DNA of 64,000 bases from Elusimicrobiota bacterium (GCA_041660925.1 JBAZVI010000002.1:372001-436000); one strand, 5' to 3'. Positions 50,284-58,903 are shown, counted from the first letter of the stretch. The notes: generated by a model from the letters alone, not told the origin. Translations and numbers: made by a program.

Positions 50284-51687
50284 TCAGTGCTTCGGTTCGA
50301 CGTGGATGAGCACGCGGCCCAGCCCGCTCACGCGCTCGCGCAGGTGCTTCTCCAGCTGTTCGGTGAAATCGTGGGCGTCGCGGATGCCCGTGGCGGCGTC
50401 GAGGGCGCAGTGCATGGAGACGGAGAGCTCCCCGCCGCTGAGCCGGACCTTGAGGTCGTGGAGGTTGGCGGGGACGTGCTGCCGCTTGCAGAACTCGAGG
50501 AGCTCGTCCTGGACGCGGGCCTCGCCGACCGTCTCGGCCTTCTTCGTCGCCGCCGCCTCTCCGGCCGGCTCGAGGTGGGTGACGACGTTCTCGAGGGCCG
50601 GGAAGGAGGAGCGCAGGTCCTCTTCGAAGGCGTCCGCCTCGGCGTGGGCCTCGGAGACGCTCAGGTCTTCGGCGACCTCGAGGTGGAGCTCGACGGAGCG
50701 CTTCCCCTCCTCCTCGTAGACGCGCACGGCGTGGGCCCCGAGACCCCGGCGTGCCGCGAGGATGCGGGCGGCCGCGGTGAGCTCGCCGGGCACCACCCCG
50801 TCGGGCTCGACGTGGACGACGACGTCGGCGTTGGGCAGGACGGCGCGGACGGCGGCCTCGGCCCGGTCGGCCGTCGCGTGGGCGGCCTCGAACAAGGTCC
50901 CCTGAGGGACGGCGAGGGTCACGTCGGCGAAGACCTCCGCGCCGGCCTTGCGCACCCGGGCCTTGCGGACCTCGAGGACTCCGGGGACGCGGGCGGCCGC
51001 GAGGACCTTCTCCTGCATCCCCGCGGGAGCCGTGTCGAGCAGGTCGTCGACGGACTTCTTGCCGAGGGCCCAGCAGACCTTGAGGACGATGAGGGCGACC
51101 CCGAGCGCGGCGACCGCGTCGGCCTTCACCAGCCAGGACGCGCCGGTCCGGTGGGCGATCAGGACGCCGAAGAGTCCGAGGAGGACGACGCAGGAGGACC
51201 AGATGTCGGTGGAGAAGTGGAGGGCGTCGGCCTCGAGGGCCTGGCTGTCGTACTTGTCGGCCACCCGCTTGAGCGCCCGCGAACGGGACCAGTCGATGCC
51301 GATGGACAGGAAGATGACGGCGAAGGACCAGACGTTGACCGCGACCTCCTTGTCGACGAAGAAGAGCCGCTCGACGGATTCCCAGAGGATCCAGGCGCAG
51401 GTCACGACGAGGAGGAGGGTCTCGAAGAGCGCGGAGATGTTCTCGATCTTCCCGTGTCCGTAGGTGTGGGTGTCGTCGGCCGGTTTGGCGGAGGCATGGA
51501 CGGCCCAGCAGGTCACGGCCGCCGCGACGAGGTCGAGACCCGAGTGGGCGGCCTCGGAGAGGATGCCGAGGCTGTTCGTCCAGAGGCCGATGCCCAGCTT
51601 CGTGCCGGTGAGGACGACGGCGGCGGCCACCGAGGAGATCGCGACCGACTGCTTCTCCCGGGCTGCCGCCGCCTGCGACGCGTTCAC
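50284..51687 (-). CDS. Cation diffusion facilitator with extended C-terminal region
   Basis: 467 residues, against the usual ~300. GTG start. Six membrane helices cover residues 1-205. The metal-site motifs are SEAAHSGLDLV (His/Asp, TM2) and DALHFSTDIW (His/Asp, TM5), the H-D/H-D pattern of CDF zinc/iron/manganese exporters. The cytoplasmic part (about 210-467) appears to hold two or three tandem ZT-dimer-like domains (VRKARVRKAGAEVFADVTLAVP; VELHLEVAEDLSVSEAHAEAD; LHDLKVRLSGGELSVSMHCAL ... HVEP). Metal specificity cannot be read safely. Confidence 0.88.
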   Translation of the reverse strand: MNASQAAAAREKQSVAISSVAAAVVLTGTKLGIGLWTNSLGILSEAAHSGLDLVAAAVTCWAVHASAKPADDTHTYGHGKIENISALFETLLLVVTCAWILWESVERLFFVDKEVAVNVWSFAVIFLSIGIDWSRSRALKRVADKYDSQALEADALHFSTDIWSSCVVLLGLFGVLIAHRTGASWLVKADAVAALGVALIVLKVCWALGKKSVDDLLDTAPAGMQEKVLAAARVPGVLEVRKARVRKAGAEVFADVTLAVPQGTLFEAAHATADRAEAAVRAVLPNADVVVHVEPDGVVPGELTAAARILAARRGLGAHAVRVYEEEGKRSVELHLEVAEDLSVSEAHAEADAFEEDLRSSFPALENVVTHLEPAGEAAATKKAETVGEARVQDELLEFCKRQHVPANLHDLKVRLSGGELSVSMHCALDAATGIRDAHDFTEQLEKHLRERVSGLGRVLIHVEPKH

Positions 51688-51706
51688 GGTGTCGATGGCC
51701 GCTCCG

Positions 51707-52675
51707 TCACCCGGCGGGAGGGTCGTCGTAGTGGGTCTGGATGAGGGTCCCGGCCTTGCCCTCGAGGGCGAGCGGGAGGCTCTCGATGTCCGTGATGTGG
51801 ACCCGCCGTCCCCCGTTCGCGAGGTAGAGCAGCGCCGCCTCGACCTTCGGGCGCATGCTGCCCACGGCGAAATGGCCTTCGGCGAGGAACTGTCGGGCCT
51901 CCCGGGCGGTGATCCTGCCCAGGTCCTGCTGCTGCGGCGTCCCGAAGCGGAGGCGGACGCAGGGGACCGCCGTGAGGATGATGAGGGCGTCGGCCTTGAT
52001 GGAGCTGGCGAGCACGGCGCTGGCCAGGTCCTTGTCGATGACGGCCTCGACGCCCTTGTACTGCTTGCCCGGCAGCTCGACGGTCGGGACCCCGCCGCCG
52101 CCGACGGCGATGACGATGTCCCCGAAGAGCACCTGGGTGCGGATCATGTGCCGCTGGATGACTTTGAGCGGCTGCGGCGAAGGGACCACGCGCCGCCAGC
52201 CGCGCTTGGCGTCCTCCATCATGGACCAGCCCTTCTCCTTCATCAACCCCTTCGCCTCCGCCTCCGTGTAGAAGCGCCCGACGGGCTTCGTCGGATTCTG
52301 GAAGGCGGGGTCCTGCGGGTCCACGAGGACCTGCGTGATGGTCGTCACGACGTAGCGGCGGATGCCGCGCCGGCGCAGGGCGTTGAGCATGCCGAGCTGG
52401 AGGTAGTGGCCCATGCTGCCTTCCGACATCGCCACGCAGGCGTCGAGTGTCATCGGGGGGATCTCCCCCCCGGCGATCTCGTTCTGCCGGAAGATGTTCC
52501 CCACCTGCGGGCCGTTGCCGTGGGTGATGACGAGGTGGTACTCGGGGCCGAAGAGGCAGGAGAGCTTCTCGCAGGTCTCCTCGGCGTTGCGCTGCTGCTC
52601 CTCGGCCGTGCCCTTCTCCTTGGGGCTGAGGAGGGCGTTGCCCCCTATCGCGACGACGTAGAGGTCGTGCTCCAT
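51707..52675 (-). CDS. arcC: Carbamate kinase
   Basis: 322 residues. VVAIGGNALL at the N-terminus, LVITHGNGPQVGN near 48 and VIAVGGGGVPTVEL near 187 are signatures of the amino acid kinase fold in carbamate kinases. The closing motif HFAVGSMRPKVEAALLYL is also typical. The enzyme makes ATP from carbamoyl phosphate, or the reverse. ArcC without a neighbouring arginine deiminase or ornithine carbamoyltransferase, but next to ornithine aminotransferase, suggests another source of carbamoyl phosphate or genes elsewhere. Confidence 0.93.
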   Translation of the reverse strand: MEHDLYVVAIGGNALLSPKEKGTAEEQQRNAEETCEKLSCLFGPEYHLVITHGNGPQVGNIFRQNEIAGGEIPPMTLDACVAMSEGSMGHYLQLGMLNALRRRGIRRYVVTTITQVLVDPQDPAFQNPTKPVGRFYTEAEAKGLMKEKGWSMMEDAKRGWRRVVPSPQPLKVIQRHMIRTQVLFGDIVIAVGGGGVPTVELPGKQYKGVEAVIDKDLASAVLASSIKADALIILTAVPCVRLRFGTPQQQDLGRITAREARQFLAEGHFAVGSMRPKVEAALLYLANGGRRVHITDIESLPLALEGKAGTLIQTHYDDPPAG

Positions 52676-52693
52676 CGCGCGCCGGGCCCGCCC

Positions 52694-53911
52694 CTAGGCG
52701 AGCACCTTCTTGATGCGCGTGCAGGCCCAGTCGAGCTCCTTCTTCTCGATGGTCAGCGGCGGGGCCAGCCGGATGACGTGCTCGTGCGTCTCCTTGCACA
52801 GCATCCCCTCGGACATGAGCTTCTCGCAGAAGGTCCTCGCGCCGCCCGCCTCGGGCTTGAGCTCGATGCCGATGAGGAGACCGCGTCCCCGGATCTCCTT
52901 GACGTGCGGGCTCTTGATCTCGCAGAGGCTGTCGATGAGGTACTCCCCCAGCTCGTGGGAGCGCTCGACGAGCTTGTCCTCGACGAGGACCCGCATCGCG
53001 ACGCGGGAGACCGCGCAGGCGAGCGGGTTGCCGCCGAAGGTGCTGCCGTGGTCGCCCGGCTTGAAGACCCCGAGGACCTCCTTCGAGGCCGCCACGGCCG
53101 AGATCGGCATGACGCCGCCGCCGAGCGCCTTGCCCATGATCACCATGTCGGGGCGGATGCCGTCGTGCTCGTAGGCGAACATCTTGCCGGTGCGGCCGAG
53201 CCCGGTCTGGATCTCGTCGAGGATCATGAGGACGTTGTTCTTCGTGCAGAGCTCGCGGACCTGCTGCAGATAGCCCGGCGTCGGGATGAGGATGCCGGCC
53301 TCGGCCTGGATGGGCTCGACGAGGAAGGCCACGGTGTTCGGGGTGATGGCGCGCTTGAGGGCGTCGGCGTCGCCGAAGGGGACGATCTTGAAGCCCGGGG
53401 TATAGGGCCCGAAGTCGCGCCGATACTGCTCCTCCGTCGAGAAGCTGACCAGGGTGACGGTCCGGCCGTGGAAGTTGTTGGCGCAGGCGATGATCTCGCC
53501 CTTGTCCTGGGGCAGGCCTTTGCGGAGGCAGCCCCACTTGCGGGCGGTCTTGACCGCGGTCTCGACGGCCTCGGCGCCGGTGTTCATCGGCAGCGCCATG
53601 TCGAAGCCGGTGAGCTCGCAGAGCTCCTTGAGCCAGGGGCCGATCTGCTCGTTGTGGAAGGCCCGGGAGGTCAGCGTGACCTTCTTGGCCTGCTCGACGA
53701 GGGCCTTCACGACCTTCGGGTGGAGGTGCCCGTGGTTGAGCGCCGAGTAGGCGCTGAGCATGTCCATGTACTTGCGCCCTTCGGGGTCCTTGACCCAGAC
53801 GCCCTTGGCCTGGGAGATGACGATGGGAAGCGGGTGGTAGTTGTGGGCGCCGTACTTCTCGGCGGTGTCGATGAGCTCCTGGGTGCTGCTCACGGCGGCG
53901 GCGGTGGTCAT
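52694..53911 (-). CDS. rocD: Ornithine aminotransferase (ornithine-oxo-acid transaminase)
   Basis: 405 residues, class III PLP aminotransferase. MNTGAEAVETAVKTARKWG is the ornithine-aminotransferase-type PLP phosphate-binding stretch. LDEIQTGLGRTGKMFAYEHDG holds the Asp that contacts the PLP ring, and VIMGKALGGGVMPISAV holds the Schiff-base Lys. It converts ornithine and 2-oxoglutarate to glutamate semialdehyde and glutamate. A perfect AGGAGG Shine-Dalgarno precedes the ATG by 6 nt and arcC follows 18 bp later, so the two form an operon. Confidence 0.93.
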   Translation of the reverse strand: MTTAAAVSSTQELIDTAEKYGAHNYHPLPIVISQAKGVWVKDPEGRKYMDMLSAYSALNHGHLHPKVVKALVEQAKKVTLTSRAFHNEQIGPWLKELCELTGFDMALPMNTGAEAVETAVKTARKWGCLRKGLPQDKGEIIACANNFHGRTVTLVSFSTEEQYRRDFGPYTPGFKIVPFGDADALKRAITPNTVAFLVEPIQAEAGILIPTPGYLQQVRELCTKNNVLMILDEIQTGLGRTGKMFAYEHDGIRPDMVIMGKALGGGVMPISAVAASKEVLGVFKPGDHGSTFGGNPLACAVSRVAMRVLVEDKLVERSHELGEYLIDSLCEIKSPHVKEIRGRGLLIGIELKPEAGGARTFCEKLMSEGMLCKETHEHVIRLAPPLTIEKKELDWACTRIKKVLA

Positions 53912-53927
53912 GAGGGGCCTCCTAAAA

Positions 53928-53968
53928 CGTTAATAACGCGATATTAGCATATCAGGGGAACAGGGCAA
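53928..53968 (-). promoter_or_regulatory. rocD-arcC promoter with palindromic site at the TSS
   Basis: Minus strand TTGCCC (complement of 53963-53968), 16-bp spacer, TAATAT (complement of 53941-53946). CGTTA-A-TAACG (53928-53938), an 11-bp palindrome, covers the predicted start of transcription and may be a repressor site. Confidence 0.55.
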
Positions 53969-53987
53969 CTGCACCCTGTTCCCCTGA
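53952..53987. terminator. 14-bp hairpin upstream of rocD
   Basis: TCAGGGGAACAGGG and its exact complement CCCTGTTCCCCTGA around an 8-nt loop. It overlaps the rocD -35 element and probably insulates rocD from the upstream minus-strand gene. Confidence 0.65.
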
Positions 53988-54018
53988 CTTTGCTCGTGCA
54001 TCACGAGTCCGGAACTCC

Positions 54019-54043
54019 CAGGGAAAAGCGAAGCTTTTCCCTG
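54019..54043 (-). terminator. Terminator hairpin after the cDPGS-like gene
   Basis: CAGGGAAAAGC, loop, GCTTTTCCCTG: an 11-bp perfect stem one base beyond the stop codon of the minus-strand gene. Confidence 0.7.
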
Positions 54044-54044
54044 C

Positions 54045-55361
54045 TTACTTCGAGACGGCCTTCGCGATGAGGGCCTTGAGGCCGGAGGTGCGCTCGCGCA
54101 GCTCGTAGGTCACGCGGACCGAGGGCTTGTTGAACGACATCATCCGCGAGAGGTCGATCGGCGTGCCGATGATGACCACGTCGCTGGGCACCGCGTTGAT
54201 GGTCTGGCGCAGCTCCGACATCTGCTTGTCGCCGTACCCCATCGCCGGCAGGATGTCCTTGACGTGCCGGTAGGTGGCGAAGGTCTTCTTGATGGAGCCC
54301 ACGGCGTAGGGCCGCGGATCCACGATCGTGCGGGCCTTCGCAGCGCGCGCGGCCACGTGGCCGGCGCCGAAGGTCATCTCGCCGTGGGTCAGCGTCGGGC
54401 CGTCCTCGACGACGAGCACGCGCTTGCCGCGCACCATGGCCGGGTCGGTCACGGTGACCGGGGACTCGGCTTTGATGATGAGCGCCTTCGGGTTCGCGGC
54501 GTGACAGTTCGCCTCGACGATGGCGACGTCGGAGGCCTTCGCGCTGTCCACCTTGTTGATGACGATGGCGTCGGCCATGCGCAGGTTCGTCTCTCCCGGG
54601 TAGTAGGAGAGCTCGTGGCCGGGGCGCAGCGGGTCGACCACCGTGATGAGGAGGTCGGGCTTGTAGAAGGAGATGTCGTTGTTCCCGCCGTCCCAGAGGA
54701 TGACGTCGGCCTCCTTCTCCGCGCTGCGCAGGATCTTCTCGTAGTCCACGCCGGCGTAGACCACGTTGCCGGCCTCGACGTGCGGCTCGAACTCCTCGCG
54801 CTCCTCGATGGTGCAGTGGTTGCGGTCCATGTCCTCGAGGGTCGCGAAGCGCATGCAGACCTGCTTGCGCAGGTCGCCGTAGGGCATCGGGTGGCGGATG
54901 ACGGCCACGCGCTTGCCCATCGCCTTGAGGTACTCGCAGACCTTGCGGGTCGTCTGGCTCTTGCCGCAGCCCGTGCGGACCGCGCAGATGGCGATGACGG
55001 GCTTCTTCGAGGGGATCATCGTCTGCTGCCAGCCCAGGAGCCGGAAGTCCGGCCCGGCGGCGTTGACGATGGCGGCCTTGTGCATGACGGTGAGGGCGTT
55101 GAGGTCGGAGTAGGCCAGCGTCACCTCTTCGACCTTGTGCCGCTTGATGAGCGCGAGCAGCTCGCTCTCGGCCTCGATCGGGATGCCCTTGGGATAGTTC
55201 TTCCCGGCGAGCTCGCGCGGGTACCGGCGGCCGGCGATGTCCGGGATCTGCGCGGCGGTGAAGGCGACGACGTTGTACTGGGGCTGGTGCTTCCAGTACA
55301 CGTTGAAGTCATGGAAGTCGCGGCCGGCTGCGCCCATGATGATGACGTTCTTCCGTTTCAT
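54045..55361 (-). CDS. Cyclic 2,3-diphosphoglycerate synthetase-like P-loop protein
   Basis: 438 residues from an ATG with GGAGG just upstream. Residues 1-125 form a Rossmann-like N-terminal domain (NVIIMGAAGRDFHDFNVYW). The P-loop is AVRTGCGKSQTTRKV near 131, followed by VILWDGGNNDISFYKPDLLITVVDP near 213 and VINKVDSAK (an N-K-x-D-like GTPase motif). This fold matches proteins annotated as cDPG synthetase or GTPase in archaea and anaerobic bacteria. The bacterial function is uncertain. Such genes occur near carbamate kinase, as here. Confidence 0.75.
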   Translation of the reverse strand: MKRKNVIIMGAAGRDFHDFNVYWKHQPQYNVVAFTAAQIPDIAGRRYPRELAGKNYPKGIPIEAESELLALIKRHKVEEVTLAYSDLNALTVMHKAAIVNAAGPDFRLLGWQQTMIPSKKPVIAICAVRTGCGKSQTTRKVCEYLKAMGKRVAVIRHPMPYGDLRKQVCMRFATLEDMDRNHCTIEEREEFEPHVEAGNVVYAGVDYEKILRSAEKEADVILWDGGNNDISFYKPDLLITVVDPLRPGHELSYYPGETNLRMADAIVINKVDSAKASDVAIVEANCHAANPKALIIKAESPVTVTDPAMVRGKRVLVVEDGPTLTHGEMTFGAGHVAARAAKARTIVDPRPYAVGSIKKTFATYRHVKDILPAMGYGDKQMSELRQTINAVPSDVVIIGTPIDLSRMMSFNKPSVRVTYELRERTSGLKALIAKAVSK

Positions 55362-55683
55362 GTGTCCTCCGTTCTGCGAGCGCTCCACGCGGCCGCTGAA
55401 GGACCGGGGGCTGCTCGATGCTTCGCCGTTAGGACGGCGGGAGCGGAGGGCGCGGACCCTTTCTCGATCTCTGCTCCGCGGCCGGGGAGGCTCCGGAGCA
55501 GGGATTGAGAGCGTCTTTGCGCGCGGACGTACGGTGCGGAAAAGCCACGGAGTTCATCGAGGCCCCTGAACGGCGGGGTCCGAGAGAGCTCCCTCCAGGC
55601 TACGCGACCCGAACGCTCCGGCCGCAGTATAGCAAACAAGCGTCGTGGGGTGAACCCGCTCCTTCAGGCAGGTTAAGGAAGGG
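55362..55683 (-). promoter_or_regulatory. Long leader/upstream region of the cDPGS-like gene
   Basis: About 320 bp without a convincing gene. On the minus strand TTCACC (55641-55636), 17 bp, TATACT (complement of 55613-55630 region, near 55625) suggests a promoter and a leader of about 255 nt. The leader can form CTGCTCC/GGAGCAG and GCCGT/ACGGC hairpins. No known riboswitch class is recognised. Confidence 0.4.
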
Positions 55684-57594
55684 CTACGCCGCCCATTCGT
55701 ACGCGCTTTTGTGGGCGCCGCGGGCTTCGATGTGGGCGAGGAAGCGGCGGTAGAAGGGATGGCGGGAGAGGGTCGCGCTGTCGCCGATGAGGACGAGCAG
55801 GCGCCGCGCGCGCGTGATGGCCACGTTCATGCGCCGGGTGTCGGAGAGGAAGCCGACCTCCCCCTTCTCGTTGGAGCGCACCAGGGAGACGACGACCGCC
55901 TCCTTCTCGCGGCCCTGGAAGCCGTCCACCGTGCCGACCTCGACGGGGGGCTTCACGAGCGCGCGCAGGCGCCGCACCTGCGCGACGTAGGGCGAGAGGA
56001 GGCCGATGTCGCGCGCGCGCAGGCCGGCCTCCTGGAGCTCGGCCACGATGCGCGCGGCGAGGCCCGCCTCGCCCTCGTTCTCGCGGCTCTGGAGGAGTTC
56101 GTCGAAGCCCTCCTCCCAGCCCGTCCCGGCGGTGTCGATGAAGACGAGCGGTTGTCCCGTGAGTTCGGACTCCTTCACGCGCGGAAGGTCCGAGGCGAGG
56201 TGCCCGCTCACGGACGGATGGGCGATGAGCGCCCCGCCGTAGAACTCGCGGGACGGGAACTCCATGAGCCGCTCGTTCATGCGGTACTGCTCGCGAAGGA
56301 GCGTCTGCATCGTGTCGGGCAGGAGGTCCTTGAGCCGGTCGAAGAGGGTGCGTCCGAGCTCCGGCGCCGCCTCGCGCGAGCGCAGGGTCGGCGGCAGCTG
56401 CATGGAATCGCCGGCGAAGACGGCCTTGCGGCCGCGCAGCAGCGGGATCCAGGAGAGGGGCTCGGTGGCCTGCGAGGCCTCGTCCAGGGCGATGAGGTCG
56501 AAGTCCCCGGGGAGCCAGCGCCGCGAGATCCCCCCGTGCGTGCAGAGCACGACCTGCGCGGAGAGCACGAGACGCCGGGCGATGGCGAGCTCCAGCTCGC
56601 GGGCCTCGCGCTCGAGCCGCCGCACCTCGAAGAGGGCGCGGCCGCGCTCCTCGGGCGGCACGCCGCGCCGGCCCTGACGCGCGAGGCGCTTGAGCAGGCG
56701 TTCGCGCTCTCCGAGCAGGGTCTCGGCCTGATGGTGCTGCGGGTCGGCGGCGGCGATGACCCGCAGGTTCGCGCGCCGCAGGGACTCGAGGGTCTTCGCG
56801 GGATGGCCCAGGCGCACGACGCGCAGGCCGGCGTCGAGGTCCGGGAGGAGTCGCTCGAGCATGTTGTCGACGGCGACGTTCGAGGGCGCGGTCGCGAGCA
56901 CGCGGTCGCCGCGGCGAGCCGCCTGGCGGATGACCTCGACGAGGGTCGTGGTCTTCCCCGTGCCGGGCGGGCCGTGGATGAGCGCGACATCCCCGGCCTT
57001 GAGGGCGGAGACGACGGCGCGGCGCTGCCACTCGTTGAGGGTGCGGTCGAGGAACTCGACGGGGCGCTCGACGCCGGGCTCGGGGACGGCCGAACCGCGG
57101 AGGATGTCGCGCAGGCGCGCGGCCCAGAGGCCGTGGGCGCTCGAGATCTCGGAGACCGCGCGGCGCATGCGCCGCCAGGTCGCGTCGGAGCCCATGAGGT
57201 CGAGGGCATAGCGTCCGGTCGGGAAGCGCGCGGGCAGCGCACCGTCGACGGCGACGCGCGCGCGGTCCTCCTCGACGCGCTCGAGGGTCCCGTAGATCCA
57301 GCCCGGGTCGGCGCCGGAGGGGAGCACGACGCGCACGCTGTCGCCCTGGTCCATGGCGTGGAAGGGCGAGAGCTCCTCTCCCTTGCGGGGCGGGCGCACG
57401 AGCAGGAGCGTCCGGTAGCCGGCCTCCGTCTCGTCGACGGACTCGAGCGTCAGGCGCGCGACGCTGCGCCCGAGCGCCTCGCGGGCGTCCTCGCCCAGGC
57501 GCTCGAGCTCGCGCCGGGTCTCCTCGCGCTCCGCCTCCCGCTCGAGTTCGAGCAGCTGGAGGAGGCGTTCGTAGCGGCCTTCCGTGGACGGCAT
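55684..57594 (-). CDS. IGHMBP2/UPF1-like superfamily 1 helicase
   Basis: 636 residues. SF1 helicase motifs in order: Walker A HGPPGTGKTTTLVE near 216, LATAPSNVAVDN (Ia), LIALDEASQATEP (II), AGDSMQLPPTLRS (III), LREQYRMNERLMEFPS (IV), VDGFQGREKEAVVVSLVRS (V) and RRMNVAITRARRLLVLIGD (VI). The family unwinds DNA/RNA 5'-3'; the bacterial role is undefined. An N-terminal OB/stalk region (about 1-200) fits IGHMBP2-type proteins. The ATG at 57594 is chosen because TACAAT lies 8 nt upstream; a TTG at 57612 would start before the promoter. Confidence 0.92.
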   Translation of the reverse strand: MPSTEGRYERLLQLLELEREAEREETRRELERLGEDAREALGRSVARLTLESVDETEAGYRTLLLVRPPRKGEELSPFHAMDQGDSVRVVLPSGADPGWIYGTLERVEEDRARVAVDGALPARFPTGRYALDLMGSDATWRRMRRAVSEISSAHGLWAARLRDILRGSAVPEPGVERPVEFLDRTLNEWQRRAVVSALKAGDVALIHGPPGTGKTTTLVEVIRQAARRGDRVLATAPSNVAVDNMLERLLPDLDAGLRVVRLGHPAKTLESLRRANLRVIAAADPQHHQAETLLGERERLLKRLARQGRRGVPPEERGRALFEVRRLEREARELELAIARRLVLSAQVVLCTHGGISRRWLPGDFDLIALDEASQATEPLSWIPLLRGRKAVFAGDSMQLPPTLRSREAAPELGRTLFDRLKDLLPDTMQTLLREQYRMNERLMEFPSREFYGGALIAHPSVSGHLASDLPRVKESELTGQPLVFIDTAGTGWEEGFDELLQSRENEGEAGLAARIVAELQEAGLRARDIGLLSPYVAQVRRLRALVKPPVEVGTVDGFQGREKEAVVVSLVRSNEKGEVGFLSDTRRMNVAITRARRLLVLIGDSATLSRHPFYRRFLAHIEARGAHKSAYEWAA

Positions 57595-57602
57595 GGCCGC
57601 GC

Positions 57603-57608
57603 ATTGTA
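57603..57608 (-). promoter_or_regulatory. -10 element of the helicase gene
   Basis: TACAAT on the minus strand, 8 nt before the ATG; no Shine-Dalgarno. Predicted leader of about 2 nt. Confidence 0.55.
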
Positions 57609-57614
57609 TCAATT

Positions 57615-57650
57615 CTCGCCGGGAATCCCCCCTTTGGGATTCCCGGCGAG
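57615..57650. repeat. 15-bp perfect GGGAATCCC palindrome between divergent genes
   Basis: CTCGCCGGGAATCCC and its exact complement around a 6-nt loop. It lies between two divergent -10 elements, not after a gene, so it is more likely a regulatory or dispersed repeat element than a terminator. Confidence 0.75.
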
Positions 57651-57655
57651 TTTGT

Positions 57656-57661
57656 TAGACT
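57656..57661 (+). promoter_or_regulatory. -10 element of the cardiolipin synthase gene
   Basis: TAGACT, exactly 6 nt before the ATG at 57668; no Shine-Dalgarno. Confidence 0.5.
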
Positions 57662-57667
57662 CGGTGC

Positions 57668-58867
57668 ATGCAGCGCCACGGGAGGCTCTCCGCCTCGGCC
57701 TTCAAGAAGCTCAAGGAGCTCTTCCACCGCCAGCGCCGGGACGCCGACGGCTACTGCGAGGCCCCCGCCGAGTTCACCGCGGGCAACCGCCTCACCCTGC
57801 TCATGGACGGACGGGAGGCCTACCCGGCGATGCTCGAGGCCATCGCCGCGGCGCGCCACAGCATCCACCTCGAGACCTACATCCTGCGTTCCGACCGCAC
57901 CGGCCGGCAGTTCGGCGACGCCCTCGCCGCGCGCGCCAGCGCGGGCGTCGCGGTGCGCGTCATCTACGACGCGGCGGGCTCCATCGACGCGGAGCCCTCC
58001 TGGCTCCAGGCCCTGCGCAACCGCGGGATCCAGCTCCTCGAGTTCCGTCCGCTCGGCCCCTGGCACCGCCGCTGGGGCTGGGGCCGCCGCGACCACCGCA
58101 AGATCCTCGTCGTGGACGGGAGCGTCGCGTTCACCGGCGGGCTCAACATCACCGACGACCACGCCGACGCCTCCGAGGGCGGCGCGGGCTGGCGCGACGC
58201 CCACGTCCGCCTCGAGGGGCCCGCCGCCTACGAGCTCGAGCGCCTCTTCCGCGGGACCTGGTACCGCGAGACGGGCCGCTGGTTCCACTCGGTCTCCGAC
58301 CTGCGCCACGCCCCCGGGACCTCGCTGGTGCGCGTCGTCGCCAACGACGAGCTCCTCCACCGCCACCGCATACGCCGCGCCTACCTGCACGCCATCGGCC
58401 GCGCGCGCACGCGCATCTGCATCGCGAACGCCTACTTCATCCCCGACCGCGGCATCCGCAAAGCGCTCTACCGCGCGCGCAAGCGGGGCGTCGACGTCCG
58501 CCTCCTCGTCCCCTCGCTCTCCGACGTCCCGGCCGCGACCTACGCGAGCCGCATGCTCTTCGGCCCGCACCTCGGGAACGGCCTGCGCATCTTCGCCTGG
58601 CCCGGCCCGATGATGCACGCGAAGATCGCGACGGTGGACGGGATCTGGAGCACCGTCGGCTCCTACAACATGGACCACCGCTCCTGGCTCCACAACCTCG
58701 AGGCGAACATCCACGCCGTCGACCGCGAGTTCTCCTCGCGCCTGGAAGCCTCGGTGCTCGCGGACATGGAGCGCTCCCGCGAGATCACCCGCGAGCGCTG
58801 GGCCCTGCGCCCCTACTCCGAGCGGGTGCTCGAGCGCTTCTTCTACCTCCTCCGCTATTGGCTCTAG
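57668..58867 (+). CDS. cls: Cardiolipin synthase-like phospholipase D
   Basis: 399 residues. Two HKD motifs of the PLD superfamily: DHRKILVVDGSVAFTGG near 140 and MHAKIATVDGIWSTVGS near 317. FTAGNRLTLLMDGREAYPAMLEAI at the N-terminus and HLETYILRSDRTG are typical of ClsB/YbhO-type enzymes, which lack N-terminal membrane helices. It condenses phosphatidylglycerol with another phospholipid to form cardiolipin. With hopanoid synthesis it makes lipid remodelling a theme of this window. Confidence 0.88.
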   Translation: MQRHGRLSASAFKKLKELFHRQRRDADGYCEAPAEFTAGNRLTLLMDGREAYPAMLEAIAAARHSIHLETYILRSDRTGRQFGDALAARASAGVAVRVIYDAAGSIDAEPSWLQALRNRGIQLLEFRPLGPWHRRWGWGRRDHRKILVVDGSVAFTGGLNITDDHADASEGGAGWRDAHVRLEGPAAYELERLFRGTWYRETGRWFHSVSDLRHAPGTSLVRVVANDELLHRHRIRRAYLHAIGRARTRICIANAYFIPDRGIRKALYRARKRGVDVRLLVPSLSDVPAATYASRMLFGPHLGNGLRIFAWPGPMMHAKIATVDGIWSTVGSYNMDHRSWLHNLEANIHAVDREFSSRLEASVLADMERSREITRERWALRPYSERVLERFFYLLRYWL

Positions 58868-58887
58868 GTCGCGGAGCATTCCTCTGC

Positions 58888-58893
58888 TATAAT
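58888..58893 (+). promoter_or_regulatory. -10 element of sixA
   Basis: Consensus TATAAT, 10 nt before the ATG at 58904; predicted leader of about 4 nt with no Shine-Dalgarno. Confidence 0.6.
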
Positions 58894-58903
58894 CGGCCTC
58901 CCC

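Noticed and set aside
55358..55639. A 93-residue minus-strand frame covering the leader of the cDPGS-like gene
   Set aside because: Low-complexity Arg/Ser/Ala composition, its start overlaps the TATACT promoter-like element, and it has no ribosome-binding site.
55654..55668. TTCAG and TTAAG words followed by GGGCTACGCC, like the shared operator
   Set aside because: Spacing is 10 bp, only two copies, the distance to the -10-like word is wrong, and no gene follows on that strand.
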